Source: Hamadaea tsunoensis DSM 44101
GTDB taxonomy: Bacteria; Actinomycetota; Actinomycetes; Mycobacteriales; Micromonosporaceae
Reading direction: 5' to 3'
DNA length: 64,000 nt
Assembly (NCBI RefSeq): GCF_000428945.1
Contig: NZ_AUAX01000014.1
Span: forward strand, 1 to 64,000
In this document: positions 1-8,425 of the stretch, piece after piece
Position numbering within the stretch: the stretch's first letter is position 1
How the letters are laid out: each line of letters starts with the position of its first letter
Program-made: the position numbers and the translations under genes
The notes under the pieces: model-generated
Told to the model about the DNA's origin: nothing
Seen by the model: only the letters and a program-made list of their open reading frames with translations
Database searches by the model: none

Positions 1-36
1 CAAAGCCCAGACCGGCCAGGGCCCCGATCTTCCCTG

Positions 37-164
37 CGGTCGACGATCTTGCGCGAATGTTCGGGCATTCCGGGTACACCGGACGAAATTCGGGGCATTC
101 GCGCAAGATCGTCGAGCATCTCGGGTGCACGCCGGGCAATCGCCGACCATCTCGGGGCACAAGT
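37..164. repeat. Imperfect ~31-bp repeat units with a 20-bp inverted repeat, left edge
   Basis: This stretch holds no convincing gene. Positions 40-59 and 96-115 are a perfect 20-bp inverted repeat (arm TCGACGATCTTGCGCGAATG) around a 36-nt loop. Units beginning near 37, 110 and 141 share the pattern CGA(c/g)NATCT(t/c)G followed about 15 nt later by CGG(g/a)CA, so they look like degenerate ~31-bp direct repeats. The array leads directly into the dispersed repeat at 165-347. It recalls the repeat core between the paired copies near 52 kb, but the motif sequence is different. Positions 1-36 show nothing I can name. Confidence 0.6.
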
Positions 165-347
165 CGGACAGTCGCGACAAAGGCTCGGGGGTGAAGGGTG
201 AAGCGGCGACCGGACCGCGGTGAAGGATGCTTCGCCCCGGAAACCTGGCAGTGGAGTCCCCGGAGCGCAGCGATAGGGGCGGAACGGTCTCCCGCGGGAG
301 GAGCGGAGGTGAGATCGACGAACCCGGGACATGAATGTGATCTTGAA
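165..347 (+). repeat. Dispersed repeat family A, copy 1
   Basis: The block starts CGGACAGTCGCGACAA and ends GATCTTGAA, one base beyond the TAA stop of the minus-strand acetyltransferase. Positions 258-322 (65 bp) are identical to 52750-52814 and to the reverse complement of 52067-52131. The conserved part contains a perfect 12-bp palindrome CTCCCGCGGGAG at 289-300. No conserved reading frame is apparent across the copies. It could be one terminal repeat of a small non-autonomous mobile element or a structured RNA; the function is unknown. Confidence 0.8.
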
Positions 348-348
348 G

Positions 349-867
349 TTATCGCAAGACGTAGCACTCTGCTTCGCGGTCGTACCAGCGGTCGGTGCGG
401 CCCAGGTAGGACATGCCCAGCCGGCGCATGACGGCGAGCGACGGATCGTTGCCGGGCCAGGCGATCGCGAAGATCTCGGTGAGGCCGTAGGAGTCGGCGA
501 GTTGGAGGGCGCCGCGGGCGGCTTCGGTGGCGTAGCCGCGGTGCCAGGAGTCGGGGTGGAAATGCCAGCCGACCTCGATGGCGCCCGGGAACCGACCGTC
601 GGCCGGATCAGGCAGCGGGACCAGCAGGATCGTGCCGGCGATGACGCCGGTCTCCTTGATCTGTGCGGCCCAGCAGCCGTAGCGGTGGTCGTGCTTCGCG
701 GCGAGGTCGGCCCAGCGGGCGATCATCTTCTCGCCCTGCGCGGGGTCGTCCAGGGGCTTGTCCATGCCGATCCATTTCGTCACCGCCTCCTTCGAGTAGA
801 TGTCGAAGGCGCGGGCGGCGTCGGCGGACTCCCACGGACGGACGATCAGTCGTTCGGTCTCGAACAT
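349..867 (-). CDS. GNAT family N-acetyltransferase (RimJ/RimL type)
   Basis: This 172-residue protein has the layout of a small GNAT acyltransferase, which moves an acetyl group from acetyl-CoA to an amine. The N-terminus TERLIVRPW is typical of the RimJ/RimL branch, and the acetyl-CoA pyrophosphate loop is seen as WHRGYATEA around residues 108-116, followed by the NDPSLAVMRRLGM segment. The substrate cannot be told. I chose ATG at 867; a GTG directly before it (870) is equally possible, and no clear ribosome site separates them. It is the last gene before repeat A copy 1, whose end touches its stop codon. It probably has its own transcript, since a hairpin separates it from the MMPL gene upstream. 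Confidence 0.85.
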   Translation of the reverse strand: MFETERLIVRPWESADAARAFDIYSKEAVTKWIGMDKPLDDPAQGEKMIARWADLAAKHDHRYGCWAAQIKETGVIAGTILLVPLPDPADGRFPGAIEVGWHFHPDSWHRGYATEAARGALQLADSYGLTEIFAIAWPGNDPSLAVMRRLGMSYLGRTDRWYDREAECYVLR

Positions 868-905
868 CACGCGTTCAGGGTGCGCGGCCGTCGCCCGTAC
901 GGAAA

Positions 906-941
906 ACCCTGCCGGCGCCCGTCAAGGGGCACCGGCAGGGT
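906..941 (-). terminator. Hairpin terminator after the MMPL gene
   Basis: Arms 906-920 and 927-941 pair over 15 bp with one mismatch around a 6-nt loop. It lies just downstream of the minus-strand MMPL stop codon. There is no clear U-run, which is common for actinobacterial hairpins. Confidence 0.6.
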
Positions 942-954
942 CGGGCGCGGGTAC

Positions 955-3075
955 TCAGGCGTGGACCGGGTCCCGGGCGTCGGCGGGAGCCGGGTCGGCG
1001 GCGGTGGAGTCGTGTTTGATGCCGAAGCGGCGGTAGATCGCGCCGAGCGGTCCGGGCGCCCACCAGTTCCAGCGGCCGAGCAGCCGCATCGTCGCCGGGA
1101 CGAGGACCATCCGGACCAGGGTCGCGTCGACCACGATGGCGACGATCATGCCGACGCCCATCATCTTGATGAACATCATCTCGCCGGTCGCGAACCCGGC
1201 CACCACGATGACCAGCAGCAGCGCGGCCGCCGTGATGATCCGGCCCGTGTGCTGGACGCCCCGGGCCACCGCCGTCGTGTTGTCACCCGTCGCGTCCCAT
1301 TCCTCGCGTACGCGGGACAGCAGGAAGACCTCGTAGTCCGTCGCCAGGCCGAACAGGATGACGAGGACGAGGATGAGGTTGGTCGGGTCGAGGAAGCCGG
1401 TCGCGGTGAAGTTCATCAGCCCGGCGAGGTGGCCCTGCTGGAAGCCCCAGACGACCACGCCGAAGCTGGCGCCCAGCGAGATCAGGTTCATCAGGACCGC
1501 CTTGATCGGCAGGATGATCGAGCCGAAGGCGAGGAACAGCAGCAGGAACGTCGCGAGCCCCATGATCAGGGCGGCGTACGGCAGGCGGTCGCCGAGGCTG
1601 TCGAGGAGATCCAGGTCCGTGGCGGAGCGGCCGGTGACCTGGACGGTGGCGCCCGCCGGGTCGGGCAGGGCGCGGATCTCCCGGACGACGTCGCGCGCCT
1701 CCGGCGAGGACGGCTCACCCTTGTACGTCACGCTGATCAGCGTGTCCGTGCCCTGCTGCGCCGAGACGGCCGCACCGGTCGCGCCCGGCACATGCCCGAC
1801 CGAGTCCACGTAGGACTGAAGGTCGCCGGAACCGGTCACGAGAACCTGGATCGGATAGGTGGTACCCGCGCCGGTGAACCCGGAGTCGAGGCGGTCGTTG
1901 ACCGTCCGCACCGTGGAGTCCGGCGGCAGGAGCCGCTCGTCGAACCCGCCGAAGCTGATCTTCAGCACCGGCAGCGCGATGACCACGAGCACCACGATGA
2001 CGCCGAGGGCGTACCAGACGGGCTTCTTCATGACGCTCGTGGCGAGACGCGCCCACGCGCCGCTCTCCCGGCCGCGGCCGAGGAAACCGAGGCGGCCGGC
2101 GTTGATGCGCGGGCCGAGGACGGCGAGGAAGGCGGGCAGGACGGTGAGCGACGCGATCATGGCGACGGCGACGGCGGCCATGCCCCCGAAGCCCATCGAC
2201 TTGAGGAAGATCTGTGGGAAGACCAGCAGCGAAGAGAGCGCGAGCACGATCGTGAGCCCGGAGACGAGCACCGTACGCCCAGCCGTGCTCAGCGTGCGCC
2301 GCAACGCTTCCGGAGTGTCGTGCCCCGCGGCGAGTTCTTCCCGGAAGCGGCTGACGATGAACAGGGCGTAGTCGATCGCCATGCCCAGGCCGAGAATCGT
2401 GATGATGTTGATGGCGAAGACCGAGACGTCGGTGGCCAACGTGATCAGGCGAACCGCCGTGAACGCGCCGAGCGTGGCGATGACGCCGACGACCAGCGGA
2501 GTGACCGCGGCGACCAGGCCGCGGAAGATCAGGATGAGCAGGAGCAGCAGGATCGGCATCGAGACGGTCTCGGCGAACGTGATGTCCTTGGTCGTCTGCG
2601 TGTTGACCGCCTTGAGGAACGCGATCGCACCGCCGACCTCGGTCGTCACGCCGGGTGCGTCCAGCGCCGGGCGTACGCCGTCGTAGAGCTCGCGCTTGGC
2701 GTCCTGGGTGTCGCCGCGCAGGCGTACGCCGACGTAGGTCGACTTGCCGTCGGTGGAGGTCATCCTGGCCGGGTCCCAGAGGACGTCGGTCACGTCGGCG
2801 CGGCCCTTCACGTTCTGCACCGTGGCCTGGATGTCGGCCTGGTGCGCCGTGATCCCGTCCGGCGCGGTGTACAGGACGACCAGGTCGATCGCCTGGTCGC
2901 CGAAGATGTCACGGATCTTCTGCGTGGCGACGTACGAGTCGCTGCTGCGGTTCTCGAAACCGGTGCCGGTGAGCTTGCCGAACACCCCGGTCCCCCACAG
3001 ACCACTCACCAGCAGCACGCCGACCGCCGCGATGAGCACCGGCCAGCGCAGCCGGTACACGGCCTTCCCCCACAT
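955..3075 (-). CDS. MMPL/RND family membrane transporter
   Basis: A 706-residue inner-membrane exporter of the MMPL branch of the RND superfamily, which uses the proton gradient to move lipids or hydrophobic compounds outward. TM1 lies near residues 10-30, a periplasmic domain runs to about 165, then come two blocks of TM helices. The paired Asp-Tyr signatures of proton relay are present: GLGMAIDYALFIVSRFREE (near 230) and FGLATDYEVFLLSRVREEW (near 575). I start at ATG 3075 because GGGGGAGGA lies at the right distance upstream; the longer frame to 3150 would run into the operator repeats. It is divergent from a TetR gene with a shared operator array, so it is most likely repressed by that protein. 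The cargo is unknown. Confidence 0.92.
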   Translation of the reverse strand: MWGKAVYRLRWPVLIAAVGVLLVSGLWGTGVFGKLTGTGFENRSSDSYVATQKIRDIFGDQAIDLVVLYTAPDGITAHQADIQATVQNVKGRADVTDVLWDPARMTSTDGKSTYVGVRLRGDTQDAKRELYDGVRPALDAPGVTTEVGGAIAFLKAVNTQTTKDITFAETVSMPILLLLLILIFRGLVAAVTPLVVGVIATLGAFTAVRLITLATDVSVFAINIITILGLGMAIDYALFIVSRFREELAAGHDTPEALRRTLSTAGRTVLVSGLTIVLALSSLLVFPQIFLKSMGFGGMAAVAVAMIASLTVLPAFLAVLGPRINAGRLGFLGRGRESGAWARLATSVMKKPVWYALGVIVVLVVIALPVLKISFGGFDERLLPPDSTVRTVNDRLDSGFTGAGTTYPIQVLVTGSGDLQSYVDSVGHVPGATGAAVSAQQGTDTLISVTYKGEPSSPEARDVVREIRALPDPAGATVQVTGRSATDLDLLDSLGDRLPYAALIMGLATFLLLFLAFGSIILPIKAVLMNLISLGASFGVVVWGFQQGHLAGLMNFTATGFLDPTNLILVLVILFGLATDYEVFLLSRVREEWDATGDNTTAVARGVQHTGRIITAAALLLVIVVAGFATGEMMFIKMMGVGMIVAIVVDATLVRMVLVPATMRLLGRWNWWAPGPLGAIYRRFGIKHDSTAADPAPADARDPVHA

Positions 3076-3127
3076 GATTCCTCCCCCTCGGAGATCTCGC
3101 GATAAGCTGTGCACGCCTGTAAGCTGA

Positions 3128-3235
3128 GCTAACACTGTTTGTTTTGCCAACGCTGTTTATTGTGCCAACGCTGTTTATTGTGATGACGCCGTTCACTTTG
3201 CCAACGCCGTTTACTTTGCCTACGGCGTTTGCCCG
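3128..3235. promoter_or_regulatory. Six tandem 18-bp operator-like units between MMPL and tetR
   Basis: Six consecutive 18-bp units occupy 3128-3145, 3146-3163, 3164-3181, 3182-3199, 3200-3217 and 3218-3235. Units 2 and 3 are identical (GCCAACGCTGTTTATTGT); the others differ by a few bases. Each has a short near-palindrome of the form AACGNCGTT. They fill the space between two divergent start codons, so they are most likely TetR binding sites covering both promoters. TetR binding is inferred from position, not shown. Confidence 0.75.
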
Positions 3236-3257
3236 GTGTCAAGAGGGATGGAGAAAC

Positions 3258-3950
3258 GTGGCGACGAACCGCCGGGAACGGCTTCGCGAGGCGACGATGA
3301 ACGAGATCCGTGCCGCCGCCCTCGCGCAGCTCAGCACGGGCGGCCCGAGCGCGATCTCGCTCCGCGCGATCGCCCGTGACATGGGTCTCACGGCCGCCGC
3401 GCTCTATCGCTACTACGACAGTCTCGAATCGCTCACCGAGGACCTCTGCGCCGACCGCTACCGGAGCATGACCCGTTCGGTGGTCGCCGCACGCGACGCC
3501 CAGACCGACTGCGTCTCGCGGCTGCGGGCGATGTGCCTCGCGTACCGGGAGTGGGCTCTGAGCCACCCGCAGGAGTACGCGTTGATCTGCGGTGCACCGG
3601 TGCTGCTGACCGGGGACACCCCGCAGGAGGGTCCCGCCGTGGAGAAGATGGAGGCGGCGGTCGACTTCACGCTCGCCTTCCTGGGTCCATTCGCGGAGGC
3701 GTGGGCCGGTCGGCGTACGCCACCGCCGGCCCTGCTGCCGGGCGTGCTGGAGTCGCTGGACGGGGTCGTCGTCGAGCTGCTGACGGACAAGCTGCCGCCC
3801 GAGGGGATCGTCTACTTCGTCAACGGCTGGGCGCGGCTGTCCGGCGCGATCACCACGGAGATCTTCGGGCACCTGCGGTGGGCGGCGTCGGACGCCGAGC
3901 CGCTGTTCCGCGAGAACCTCGAGGACATGCTCCGCCAGCTGACCGCCTGA
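3258..3950 (+). CDS. TetR/AcrR family transcriptional regulator
   Basis: This 230-residue regulator has a TetR helix-turn-helix at its N-terminus (residues about 8-55, with ISLRAIARDMGLTAAALYRYY) and a C-terminal ligand domain with the WHG-type pattern YREWALSHPQEYALI. TetR proteins bind DNA as dimers and release it on ligand binding. I place the start at GTG 3258, preceded by AGGGATGGAG, because the frame further upstream is only a reading of the 18-bp operator repeats. It is divergent from the MMPL exporter and very likely controls both itself and that gene. The inducer is not evident. Confidence 0.9.
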   Translation: MATNRRERLREATMNEIRAAALAQLSTGGPSAISLRAIARDMGLTAAALYRYYDSLESLTEDLCADRYRSMTRSVVAARDAQTDCVSRLRAMCLAYREWALSHPQEYALICGAPVLLTGDTPQEGPAVEKMEAAVDFTLAFLGPFAEAWAGRRTPPPALLPGVLESLDGVVVELLTDKLPPEGIVYFVNGWARLSGAITTEIFGHLRWAASDAEPLFRENLEDMLRQLTA

Positions 3951-3977
3951 CCTGCTGTTCGGCCGGCCGTTGGAGCG

Positions 3978-5531
3978 CTATTCGGCCGGTCGCTCGGGCG
4001 CCTTCTCGGAGCGGATCTCGTGCCCGACGCTGGTCAGGCACCGGCCGCTGGCGAGGTCGAACCGCCAGCCGTGCAGCTGGCAGGTCAGCGTGTTGCCGTC
4101 GACGATGCCGAACCGGGTCAGGTCCGCGTTCAGGTGCGGGCAGCGCCGCTGGAACTTCCAGCCGCCCAGGACGATGTCCTCGGCGTCGGGGCGGCGCGAC
4201 TCGTACCAGCCCTCGGCGTACTGCAGGCGCTCCTCGGAGAGGCACTTGAAGAAGGCGTAGACGAACTCGTTGTACTGCCCGATCCGCGCCGCCGAGAACC
4301 GGCAGGACAGGAACAGGGAGTTCACCCAGTCGCCTTCGTCGATGTGCAGCAGGTGCTCGATCAGCCGCCGTTCGGTCCGGAAGCGGTAGCGCACCTTCTC
4401 GTCGGCGGCGACGCGTACCTCCTTGCCGGGGAAGTCCACGACGATCGACTCGACCACGTCGCCCTCGGGGCTGGTCAGGTCGAACCGGACCGGGCCGCCG
4501 ACCCCCTGCGCGAGGCGTACGGACTCGTCGAGCAGCGGCTCGATGCGCGCCTTCATGCCGGCGAGCACATCGATCTCCGGGTGCGACCACGACGCCTTCT
4601 CCCGGGCGATGGTCGCCTCCTGCCGCTCCTTGTACGCCTTGAGGTGCGTCTCCTTGTTCGCGAAGTACTCGTCCACGTCGGTCGGGTGCTCGGTCTTCGC
4701 CGACTCCGTGGTCAGCTCGGTCACCGAGCCGGGCAGCAGGACGATGCCGTTCGTGCCGCCGACCTTCGCGTACTCGGAGAGGAACACGGACTGGTCGGGG
4801 AAGATGTTTCCCTCGTCGCCGAAGATGTCGTTGAACTGCCACAGCTCGTCGTCGAGGAAGCACGGCGGCCCGGCGATCGGGAAGACCCACGACGCGTTCA
4901 GGTCGTCGATGTAGCGCCACGTGCGGTCGAACTGCCGGTCGCGCTTCTGCTTGCCGAACGCGGTCTTGGCCGACTGCGGCAGCTCGTAGACCATCGGGTA
5001 CCAGATGGCGCCCGAGAACTGGAGCATGTGCGCGTGCACGTGGCCCAGCTCCGCGAAGCGCTGCAGATCCGTGGGCCGAGCGTCGTTCTGGTTCAGCACG
5101 CGTACGCCGTCGTGCTCGACCCAGAGCGAGGAGTCGCCGATGGGACCGTCGGTGGGCGAGGTCAGCGCCTGGATCATGATCTTCAGGCCGCCGTCGAGCT
5201 CGTGCACCTCGTCCGAGACGGTCTTGTAGAACTTCGTGAAGCCGAGGTCGCGCAGTTCGTCCTCGAGCTGGCTGGTCGGGTACTCCGGCAGCAGCACGGT
5301 CGCCCGCTTCGACACGTACCGCTTCAGGTGCGCGGCGTCGAAGTGGTCGCGGTGCAGATGCGAGACGTAGAGGTAGTCGCAGTCGCCGAGCGTCTCCCAG
5401 TCGAGCTGGGAATTGTCCGGGAAAGGGAACCAAGAAGCGAAGTACGCCGGATTCACCCACGGATCACAGAGGATGCTGCCCGCCTCGGTGTCGATCCGCA
5501 TGCTCGCATGGCCCGTACCCGTGATGCGCAC
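3978..5531 (-). CDS. MBL-fold plus Rieske [2Fe-2S] protein (CMP-Neu5Ac hydroxylase-like)
   Basis: A 517-residue two-domain protein. The N-terminal half is a metallo-beta-lactamase-like fold with the metal motif HLHRDH at residues 58-63 (UlaG/CMAH-like). The C-terminus is a Rieske domain with C464-P-H466 and C484-x2-H487, the full set of ligands for a [2Fe-2S] cluster. MBL and Rieske parts occur together in CMP-N-acetylneuraminate hydroxylase and related uncharacterised bacterial proteins, there with the Rieske part at the N-terminus; the order is reversed here. It is therefore probably a cytoplasmic oxygenase or hydroxylase, substrate unknown. The start is GTG 5531, with AAGGGG about 7 nt before it. 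It is divergent from the DUF2631 gene and convergent with tetR, so it is probably monocistronic. Confidence 0.85.
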   Translation of the reverse strand: MRITGTGHASMRIDTEAGSILCDPWVNPAYFASWFPFPDNSQLDWETLGDCDYLYVSHLHRDHFDAAHLKRYVSKRATVLLPEYPTSQLEDELRDLGFTKFYKTVSDEVHELDGGLKIMIQALTSPTDGPIGDSSLWVEHDGVRVLNQNDARPTDLQRFAELGHVHAHMLQFSGAIWYPMVYELPQSAKTAFGKQKRDRQFDRTWRYIDDLNASWVFPIAGPPCFLDDELWQFNDIFGDEGNIFPDQSVFLSEYAKVGGTNGIVLLPGSVTELTTESAKTEHPTDVDEYFANKETHLKAYKERQEATIAREKASWSHPEIDVLAGMKARIEPLLDESVRLAQGVGGPVRFDLTSPEGDVVESIVVDFPGKEVRVAADEKVRYRFRTERRLIEHLLHIDEGDWVNSLFLSCRFSAARIGQYNEFVYAFFKCLSEERLQYAEGWYESRRPDAEDIVLGGWKFQRRCPHLNADLTRFGIVDGNTLTCQLHGWRFDLASGRCLTSVGHEIRSEKAPERPAE

Positions 5532-5641
5532 GTCTTGCCCCTTACTAGAAGCCCCTCGGCCCGAAACCCTCGCCCCGAGGCTACCGGACGGCGTACGCAT
5601 GCCAGACTGAGCGGGACAGTAACGCCAGGAAGGACGCCATC

Positions 5642-5866
5642 GTGGCCGGAAACGAACCCGTGACCTCCCCCGATCAGCACAAGCCGACGCCGATCAAGGC
5701 GGCCCGGATCGCCGGGACCCTGACGATCTTCGCGCTGCTGCTCATGACGATCGGCAACCACGAGGGACACGTCGAGGACCTCTGGCTGATCGGCATCGCG
5801 GCGACGATCGCGATCATCCTCATCAGCGACGCGGTGCTGCGCCGCAACGGCCTGCGCAGCACCTGA
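5642..5866 (+). CDS. Small membrane protein, DUF2631-like
   Basis: A 74-residue protein with a charged N-terminus and two predicted membrane helices (about residues 24-39 and 47-66) joined by the short loop GNHEGHVED. The layout and the ending VLRRNGLRS match the actinobacterial DUF2631 family as I remember it. The start is GTG, preceded by GGAAGG. The gene stands alone between a divergent MBL-Rieske gene and a bidirectional terminator. No function is known. Confidence 0.75.
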   Translation: MAGNEPVTSPDQHKPTPIKAARIAGTLTIFALLLMTIGNHEGHVEDLWLIGIAATIAIILISDAVLRRNGLRST

Positions 5867-5884
5867 CACCAGCGCTGCACGACG

Positions 5885-5922
5885 AAGGCGCCGCCATCCC
5901 CGGCCGGGGTCGGCGGCGCCTT
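5885..5922. terminator. Bidirectional hairpin terminator
   Basis: AAGGCGCCGCC at 5885-5895 pairs perfectly with GGCGGCGCCTT at 5912-5922. It sits between the 3' ends of two converging genes and would serve both. Confidence 0.75.
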
Positions 5923-5936
5923 TCACGTCGGGCGGA

Positions 5937-7202
5937 TCAGCGGCGGCGGACGATGTCGCGTACCTCACGGAGGGCGGCGTCGACCTCGGCCTCGTAGTAG
6001 CCGCCGGGCACCAGGCTGAACTGGGCCGGGTCGAGCTCCGTCTCGCCGAGCGGGGCCGAATTGTGCCCGGCCAGCGACGAGAGCACCCCGTCGAACAGCC
6101 GGTCGACCTGCGAGGGGTCGTAGCCGCTGCCGAACCGGCGCAGCTGGAACGTACGCCGCATCTGGTCGACCCGCTGCGCCTCGGCACCGCCGCCACCGGC
6201 CGGCGGGTTCATTCCACCACCGGGCGGAGCCAGCGGCGAACCGCCGAGGGTCGAGGGCGCCGGACCGCCGAACGGCGACTGCGCCGGGGAACCCGCCGAC
6301 GGCGAGCCGTAGGTGCCGGCGGACGGCCGGTCGAACTCCGGGCCGGGGCCGTAGCTGTCACTGCGCGGCGGGAACGACGGCTGCCCGTACGCCGGGGGCC
6401 GGTCGAAGGTCGGCGGGGCGGGCGGCGGCATGGTGCTGAACCGGCCCGTGTCGTCCGTCGGCATGCGGATCTCGGTGGTCATGTCGGTCTTGCCGTGCCG
6501 GCTGGGGTCGAACCCGGGCGGGCCGTCGAATCCGCCGGGGCCGCCAGGACCACCGGAGCCGGGGCCGCCGACGGGCGAGCCGTTCAGGGGCCGCTGGGGC
6601 ATGCCGTCGGGCCGGTCCAGGCCGGGCCGGTCCGGCCCACCCTGGCGGTCCAGGCCGGGACGGTCGCCGAAGCCGGGACGGTCGCCGGGGCCGCCGATCG
6701 AGCCGTTGGGCGGGTTGCCGAGCCCACCGGGGCCGCCGGACATGCCCACGGGGGCGCCGAGGCCGCCGGGGGTGCCCAGGGTCGCACCGGGATCGCGCCG
6801 GATGCCCTCGAAGCCGCCGGCGCCGCCGAACGCGGGCTCGGGCTCGAACCGCTGCGGCTGGGGCACGGGCCGCGTCGGCAGGGGCGTCGACGGCGGTGCC
6901 GGCGGGCCCGCCGGACGCTCCGTCGCGCGCAGCGCCTCGCCGCGGCCGGGCTGCTTGGCCCGCTCCTCCAGCTCGGCGAGCTGCCGCTCGACCCGGTCGA
7001 GGTGCAGGTCCACCTGCCACTCGTCGTAACCGCCGAAACGGACGCGGAAGACGACGTCGTGAACCTCCTGCGAGGTGACGTGCGCCCCCGGCACGCCGTT
7101 CAGCGTCCCCTCGACGCGGTCGAGGAAGATGTCCACCTCATCGACCTTGTAGCCACGGCGTACGGCTCGCCGCCGGAAACGCTGGCCGCCCGATCCGCTC
7201 AT
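5937..7202 (-). CDS. DivIVA-repeat protein with long Gly/Pro-rich linker
   Basis: A 421-residue protein with four copies of a short DivIVA-like motif GYxxxxVDxxLDxV: [15 protein letters not shown] (16-30), [15 protein letters not shown] (57-71), [16 protein letters not shown] (from 358) and [15 protein letters not shown] (from 400). The central ~250 residues are rich in Gly, Pro and Asp and are probably disordered. It resembles the actinobacterial DivIVA-repeat family, thought to act at the cell pole or envelope, but the role of these proteins is not established. Its ATG overlaps the rlmN stop (ATGA), so the two are translationally coupled at the end of the rpsB operon. A hairpin follows it. 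Confidence 0.75.
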   Translation of the reverse strand: MSGSGGQRFRRRAVRRGYKVDEVDIFLDRVEGTLNGVPGAHVTSQEVHDVVFRVRFGGYDEWQVDLHLDRVERQLAELEERAKQPGRGEALRATERPAGPPAPPSTPLPTRPVPQPQRFEPEPAFGGAGGFEGIRRDPGATLGTPGGLGAPVGMSGGPGGLGNPPNGSIGGPGDRPGFGDRPGLDRQGGPDRPGLDRPDGMPQRPLNGSPVGGPGSGGPGGPGGFDGPPGFDPSRHGKTDMTTEIRMPTDDTGRFSTMPPPAPPTFDRPPAYGQPSFPPRSDSYGPGPEFDRPSAGTYGSPSAGSPAQSPFGGPAPSTLGGSPLAPPGGGMNPPAGGGGAEAQRVDQMRRTFQLRRFGSGYDPSQVDRLFDGVLSSLAGHNSAPLGETELDPAQFSLVPGGYYEAEVDAALREVRDIVRRR

Positions 7203-8359
7203 GCCTGCTCCTCGCTAGCCGCCAACTGTCCACACGCTCCGTCTATTTCCCGCCCCCGTGTATCACGCACAGTAGTCGGGACGCCCGCCGCTCGCAGCCT
7301 TCGCACGAACTCTCGTTCCACAGGCTTGGGACTGGCGTCCCATTTGCTGCCGGGTGTGGGATTGAGAGGGATCAGGTTGACGTGGGCGAGCTTGCCCGCC
7401 AGCAGGCGCCCCAGAAGGTCGGCCCGCCACGGGTGGTCGTTGACGTCCCTGATCATCGCGTACTCGATGGAGACGCGCCGTCCCGTGCGGTGCGCGTACG
7501 CCCATGCGGCATCGAGCACCTCGGCTACCTTCCAGCGCTGGTTCACGGGTACCAGTTCGTCGCGCAGCTCATCATCGGGTGCGTGCAGCGAGAGCGCAAG
7601 AGTGACGGACAGATCCTCCTCCGCCAACTTCCGCATGGCCGGAACGAGTCCGACAGTCGACACGGTGATGTGCCGCTGCGACAGGCCGAGCCCTTCGGGC
7701 GCCGGGGCGGTGAGGCGGCGGACCGCCTCGATGACACGGGGATAGTTGGCCAGCGGCTCGCCCATCCCCATGAAGACGACGTGGCTGAGCCGGTTCGGGC
7801 TGCCCGGTACGCCGCCGGCCGCGGCCAGCCCGGCCAGGTAGACGACCTGGTCCACGATTTCGGCGGTCGAGAGATTACGGGTCAGCCCGGCCTGGCCGGT
7901 GGCGCAGAACGGGCAGGCCATGCCGCAGCCGGCCTGACTGGAGACGCAGACGGTCACGCGGTCTGGGTACCCCATCAGCACGCTCTCGACCAACGAACCG
8001 TCGTGTAGCCGCCACAACGCCTTGCGGGTCGCGCCGTCGTCGCAGGCGAGCTCGCGTACGGCGGTGAGGAGGTGGGGAAGCAGATCGGCGGCGAGCTTGT
8101 CACGGGCCGCGACCGGAATGTCGGTCATGCCGGCCGGATCGCGCTCGAAGCGCGCGAAATAGTGCGTGGACAGCTGCGTGGCGCGGAACTCCTTCTCCCC
8201 CAGCCCGGCGACGGCGGTACGCCGCGCGGCGAGGTCGAGGTCGGCGAGGTGGCGGGGCGGCAGCTTGGCGCGGTGACGCGCGGCGGCGGCCGGCTCGCCC
8301 GAGCCCCGGCCGAGAACGATCGGTGCGCGGTCGACGGAGAGCAGCGGCAGTTCAGTCAT
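7199..8359 (-). CDS. rlmN: 23S rRNA (adenine-2503-C2)-methyltransferase / tRNA A37 methyltransferase
   Basis: A 386-residue radical-SAM enzyme that methylates C2 of A2503 in 23S rRNA and A37 of some tRNAs. The [4Fe-4S] motif C145-x3-C149-x2-C152 is seen in [11 protein letters not shown], and the conserved C-terminal Cys needed for the methyl-transfer mechanism is near 376 in GACGQLA. Other RlmN blocks such as [10 protein letters not shown] and [13 protein letters not shown] are present. Length is usual for actinobacteria. It lies 66 bp after cdsA and overlaps the DivIVA-repeat gene by 4 bp. Confidence 0.97.
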   Translation of the reverse strand: MTELPLLSVDRAPIVLGRGSGEPAAAARHRAKLPPRHLADLDLAARRTAVAGLGEKEFRATQLSTHYFARFERDPAGMTDIPVAARDKLAADLLPHLLTAVRELACDDGATRKALWRLHDGSLVESVLMGYPDRVTVCVSSQAGCGMACPFCATGQAGLTRNLSTAEIVDQVVYLAGLAAAGGVPGSPNRLSHVVFMGMGEPLANYPRVIEAVRRLTAPAPEGLGLSQRHITVSTVGLVPAMRKLAEEDLSVTLALSLHAPDDELRDELVPVNQRWKVAEVLDAAWAYAHRTGRRVSIEYAMIRDVNDHPWRADLLGRLLAGKLAHVNLIPLNPTPGSKWDASPKPVEREFVRRLRAAGVPTTVRDTRGREIDGACGQLAASEEQA

Positions 8360-8425
8360 GGCGGTACCAGTCTCCCACGCGCCCGGCCGACCCCGGAGCG
8401 ACGGTGGCGCCCGTCACGCTGCCGT

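Noticed and set aside
37-172. Possible CRISPR array
   Set aside because: Units of ~31 bp are degenerate and directly adjacent, with no unique spacers and no cas genes.
331-3105. Open frame of 924 codons on the plus strand
   Set aside because: Antisense to the GNAT and MMPL genes; composition is Arg/Asp/Gly-rich with no domain.
3144-3257. Possible N-terminal extension of TetR reading TLFIVPTLFIV and similar
   Set aside because: It is only a translation of the 18-bp operator repeats; a GTG with ribosome site lies at 3258.
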